8,767 nucleotides of DNA from Ruminococcaceae bacterium UBA5904 (lineage in GTDB: Bacteria > Bacillota > Clostridia > Oscillospirales > Acutalibacteraceae), in NCBI GenBank assembly GCA_002431305.1, contig DJEG01000093.1:1974-10740 (forward strand), given 5' to 3'. Shown in pieces: positions 6,684-8,767 of the stretch; position 1 is the first letter of the stretch, and every line of letters starts with the position of its first letter. The notes beneath the pieces were generated by a model. The model did no database searches. It saw only the letters and a list, made by a program, of their open reading frames with translations, and was not told the origin of the DNA. A program made the position numbers and the translations under genes.

Positions 6684-7952
6684 ATGAAGAAAACAATATC
6701 GGTTGTTTTGGCTGTCATCATGATACTTGCGGTTTGCCCCGTTGTCTCATTTGCCGCAGGCACATGGGCTGCCGGCAGAACCATCGGTTCCGGCGAGTAT
6801 GAGGAAGCTATTAATACGACAGGCACCGGCACCGTTACAATCGGCGGCACCGTAACTATGAAGAATTCTCTTACCGTTACTGCGGGCGTAACCCTGAAAA
6901 TTGCAGGGGGCGCTACTCTCGTTATGACCGGATCAAACGCAAAGCTCAGCATTGCAAAGAACGCTACTGTCCTCGTAGAGAACGGCGCTACTGTATTAAT
7001 GCAGAGCGGTTCCTCGTTTGAGAACAACGGAACTATCGACCTTAAAGCAGGTTCGAACTTCAACATTAACAGCGGTGCAAACTGCTACAACAACAGCGTT
7101 ATAGAGAACATTTCGAAAATCTCCGTAAACGAGAACGGTTATCTTGCTCACAGAGTTTCTCTTCCCAACAGCTTCTCGACGTCTTACAGAAAAAGCGAGA
7201 CATGGAACAGAAAGGATATGACCATCCAGTTCTCACCCTCATATTATCTTGACGCAGACGCTCAGTCCGATACAGAGTATCTCTCCGCTAAGTACACACC
7301 CGTACAGACCTTAGCAGGCGGATACACCAACGTTTACGTTGAGCATAATACCAAGATTTATGTTAAAATCACTGTACCCGACGGAGACGGCGATTTCATC
7401 GATGTCGGCAGAATGCAGCTTACGGCAGGCGGTCAGACCGTTAACTGCGACAGAGGCGTATTCATGATTTCACCCATGAACGCAATGACCGTTGACGTTA
7501 TTTCCACCAAGTATGCAGATATCGTTAAGCTCTTTAAAATCGAGCTTCCCAAGACCGACGGTTACTACGTTGCTCTTATGGACGGCACTGTAGGTGAAAC
7601 CATCGTTGAGTTCGGTAAAACTCTTCAGTTCCACGTAGTTGTAGGCCCCGATTATGATAAGTCTACTTACTCCGTATATGTTAACACCGCAGAGCTTCAG
7701 CCCGACGAGTACGGTTACTATGACGTTACCGGACCTATCGACAACGACGGCAACATGGCTACCGCAGGCGGCGTTCAGCAGTCTCTTACCATTAAGGTTA
7801 TGGGCGTTACATCCAACAAACTCATCGGAACAATGACCGATGTAGTCGGATTTATTCAGCAGATTTTCTCTGTTATCAAGTCAATTATAGATTTCTTCGT
7901 AGATCTCTTTAAGGGCGGTACAGGAGATATCGACAGCATCTTCGGAACTTGA
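6684..7952 (+). CDS. Secreted protein with beta-solenoid-like repeats and amphipathic C-terminal tail, function unknown
   Basis: This protein has 422 residues. It begins with a Sec signal peptide, MKKTISVVLAVIMILAVCP, probably cleaved after the VSFA at 21-24. Residues about 47-135 are short Gly/Asn-turn, Thr/Val/Ile-strand repeats (GTVTIGG, GVTLKIAGGATLVM, ATVLVENGATVLM, GTIDLKAGSNFNI), the pattern of a beta-solenoid. A non-repetitive domain of about 230 residues follows. Residues about 385-410 (VVGFIQQIFSVIKSIIDFF...) form an amphipathic, Phe/Ile-rich helix near the C-terminus. No LPXTG anchor, lipobox, SLH or dockerin motif is visible. Every Arg codon is AGA and Asn is almost always AAC, unlike the mixed usage of the minus-strand genes, which suggests selection for high expression. 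It is a single-gene unit with its own promoter and terminator. I do not recognise the family; adhesin, matrix or envelope protein are guesses. Confidence 0.9.
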   Translation: MKKTISVVLAVIMILAVCPVVSFAAGTWAAGRTIGSGEYEEAINTTGTGTVTIGGTVTMKNSLTVTAGVTLKIAGGATLVMTGSNAKLSIAKNATVLVENGATVLMQSGSSFENNGTIDLKAGSNFNINSGANCYNNSVIENISKISVNENGYLAHRVSLPNSFSTSYRKSETWNRKDMTIQFSPSYYLDADAQSDTEYLSAKYTPVQTLAGGYTNVYVEHNTKIYVKITVPDGDGDFIDVGRMQLTAGGQTVNCDRGVFMISPMNAMTVDVISTKYADIVKLFKIELPKTDGYYVALMDGTVGETIVEFGKTLQFHVVVGPDYDKSTYSVYVNTAELQPDEYGYYDVTGPIDNDGNMATAGGVQQSLTIKVMGVTSNKLIGTMTDVVGFIQQIFSVIKSIIDFFVDLFKGGTGDIDSIFGT

Positions 7953-7968
7953 TTTAATATCAGCATAA

Positions 7969-7996
7969 AAAAGGCAGTCCCGCGGGACTGCCTTTT
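7969..7996 (+). terminator. Rho-independent terminator of the secreted protein gene
   Basis: A perfect 20-base palindrome, GGCAGTCCCGCGGGACTGCC (7973-7992), is flanked by A on the left and TTTT on the right. It begins 20 bases after the stop codon. The A/T symmetry would let it work on both strands, but there is no gene immediately to the right reading in. Confidence 0.85.
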
Positions 7997-8050
7997 GCTG
8001 TAATAAAACTATTGTAAAATAACAATTCAGCTCGAATTTTTTTCTTAATA

Positions 8051-8155
8051 CAAACAAATTATGTAGGGGAAGACATTGTCTTCCCGCGGTAATGGCTCAA
8101 ATTGTAATTTTGAACTCAACTGCCGGAAACCCGCAAATTTCATCTTGCTGACGCA
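8051..8155 (+). repeat. Intergenic repeat copy A: hairpin end plus body, lacking the right end
   Basis: The first 42 bases (8051-8092) are identical to 8459-8500. They include the near-perfect hairpin GGGAAGACATTGTCTTCCC (8067-8085). The body that follows (8088-8155), ending CATCTTGCTGACGCA, matches copies B and C with scattered substitutions and single-base indels. No inverted right end follows, so this copy appears truncated. Confidence 0.85.
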
Positions 8156-8289
8156 GATTTATTATTGATAAAACTGTAGGTATTACGCTTTATCTAATAA
8201 TATAAGTTCTTTATCCGTCAAGACTTGCAGAATCCAGCAGAAAATCATATATATTCATAGTCAATATACCGTATTCATCATAATGTTTA

Positions 8290-8370
8290 GGTAAAGGCTC
8301 AGATTTTAATTTTGAACTTGCTGTCGAAAACCCGCAATTTCATCTTGCTGACGCATTGTTATTTATAATA
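8290..8370 (+). repeat. Intergenic repeat copy B: body only
   Basis: It matches the body of copies A and C from GGTAAAGGCTCAGATTTT to CATCTTGCTGACGCA. It then continues like copy C through TGTTATTT for about 15 more bases. The hairpin end is absent. It lies in the same orientation as copies A and C. Confidence 0.8.
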
Positions 8371-8395
8371 CAACCGTGAGTCTCATGCACATGAA

Positions 8396-8431
8396 GGAAA
8401 GATTTTTGCAGTTACATGCATTTTTCTTTCC
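8396..8431. repeat. Interrupted palindrome
   Basis: GGAAAGA (8396-8402) pairs with TCTTTCC (8425-8431), and an inner TGCA pairs with another TGCA. T-rich arms facing each other leave an internal bubble. It could be a weak hairpin or a remnant of another mobile element. It is not followed by a clear T-tract. Confidence 0.4.
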
Positions 8432-8459
8432 TAAAGTGCTGTATTTTCTTTTTAAACGC

Positions 8460-8629
8460 AAACAAATTATGTAGGGGAAGACATTGTCTTCCCGCGGTAA
8501 AGGCTCAGATTTTTATTTTGAACTTACTGCCGGAAACCCGCAAATTTCATCTTGCTGACGCAATGTTATTTTTAATATTGCCGTAAATTTCGCGCGGGAA
8601 GATGATATCTTCCCCTACATAATTTGTTT
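8460..8629 (+). mobile_element. MITE-like 170-bp element with 22-bp inverted ends (repeat copy C, complete)
   Basis: The first 22 bases (8460-8481) and the last 22 (8608-8629) are perfect inverted repeats, starting AAACAAATTATGTAGGGG. Each end continues into its own hairpin: GGGAAGACATTGTCTTCCC at the left, and the inverted equivalent built on GGGAAGAT...ATCTTCCC at the right. The centre is the repeat body found in copies A and B. It has no coding capacity and no evident target-site duplication. A non-autonomous, hairpin-ended mobile repeat (MITE- or REP-like) is the best reading; no transposase is in the window. Confidence 0.65.
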
Positions 8630-8670
8630 ATCCCTTATAAATAAATTTTAATACGATAAATTATTGTTTA

Positions 8671-8707
8671 CAAAAACCGGGACTCGATTTTTACATCAAG
8701 TCCCGGT
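8671..8707 (-). terminator. Rho-independent terminator of the gene entering from the right edge
   Basis: A 13-position stem pairs 8676-8688 with 8695-8707 around a 6-base loop. The single plus-strand C/A mismatch (8685/8698) is a G-U wobble on the minus strand, and on that strand the stem runs into a T-tract (8676 down to 8672). It lies 11 bases beyond the stop of the partial frame at 8719. Loop and stem design match the terminator at 2464-2503. Confidence 0.75.
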
Positions 8708-8718
8708 CTGTTATTATT

Positions 8719-8767
8719 TTATTCGTATAATTTATTTTGAAGCCTTGCCGCGAATCTTAATACGCTT
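8719..8767 (-). CDS. C-terminal end of an unidentified protein (partial, enters from the right edge)
   Basis: One minus-strand frame is open from the window edge and ends SVLRFAARLQNKLYE-stop at 8719, just before a terminator with the right orientation. A second frame ends KRIKIRGKASK-stop at 8732 and cannot be excluded. The first is favoured because its spacing to the terminator is shorter and the residues look like an ordinary amphipathic protein end. Fifteen residues are too few to identify a family. Confidence 0.4.
   Translation of the reverse strand, partial: SVLRFAARLQNKLYE

Larger units (their letters stand above)
7997..8675. other. Gene-free intergenic region filled with dispersed repeats
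   Basis: Nearly 700 bases carry no credible gene on either strand. The region holds three copies of one repeat family (8051-8155, 8290-8370, 8459-8629) and an interrupted palindrome (8396-8431), in AT-rich spacer. Confidence 0.7.

Noticed and set aside
6617..7066. 149-residue open frame antisense to the secreted protein gene
   Set aside because: It mirrors the coding strand, crosses the consensus promoter, and has a composition typical of a shadow frame with no clear ribosome site.
8211..8255. Mini-ORF MNIYDFLLDSASLDG on the minus strand
   Set aside because: It has only 15 codons from ATG, no ribosome site and no repeat of the pattern elsewhere. A decayed fragment is possible but not a supported gene.
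8051..8629. CRISPR array
   Set aside because: There are only three unevenly spaced copies of very different completeness, units of 66-170 bases, spacers unlike CRISPR spacers and no cas genes.
8732..8767. Alternative right-edge frame ending KRIKIRGKASK
   Set aside because: It is open and cannot be excluded, but the frame ending at 8719 has a tighter and more usual distance to the terminator. It is kept as an alternative only.

Overview
The window looks like chromosomal DNA of a gut-type clostridial Firmicute (class Clostridia, probably near Ruminococcus or other Oscillospiraceae). This is inferred from strong AGGAGG-type ribosome sites, sigma-A promoters, moderate GC with AT-rich intergenic DNA, the gene families present and the style of the secreted protein. 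No rRNA, tRNA or marker gene allows a firmer placement.

Layout. (1) Positions 1-2397, minus strand: a tight three-gene operon read right to left. It encodes a VTC-type polyphosphate polymerase domain protein, a DUF4956 membrane protein, and a DUF4353 (Cthe_2159-like, parallel beta-helix) lipoprotein that runs off the left edge. Its upstream region carries an 11-bp-period direct repeat over a weak promoter. (2) 2472-2503: a Rho-independent terminator closing the next operon. (3) 2528-6419, minus strand: two overlapping half-transporter genes that form one heterodimeric ABC exporter with one degenerate and one canonical ATP site. They are read from a good extended -10 promoter at 6451-6479. (4) 6420-6683: an AT-rich divergent promoter region. 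It holds the ABC promoter on one strand and an exact-consensus TTGACA-N17-TATAAT promoter on the other. (5) 6684-7952, plus strand: a secreted protein with a beta-solenoid-like repeat domain and an amphipathic C-terminal helix, followed by a perfect-palindrome terminator. (6) 7997-8675: gene-free DNA holding three copies of a dispersed intergenic repeat. The best copy is a 170-bp element bounded by 22-bp inverted repeats with hairpin ends. (7) 8676-8767: a minus-strand terminator and the last codons of a gene entering from the right.

How the parts fit. The first operon plausibly makes or handles polyphosphate at the membrane together with an exported, surface-anchored beta-helix protein. The grouping of VTC, DUF4956 and DUF4353 genes recurs in Clostridia, but its role is not established. 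The ABC pair should export an unknown, probably amphiphilic, substrate. The plus-strand gene has every sign of high expression (consensus promoter, strong ribosome site, strict codon choice, strong terminator) and is probably an abundant surface or extracellular protein of unknown function. Nothing in the sequence shows that the three transcription units work together. The items most worth a second look are the hairpin-ended repeat family, the VTC operon with its direct-repeat operator, and the highly expressed secreted protein.
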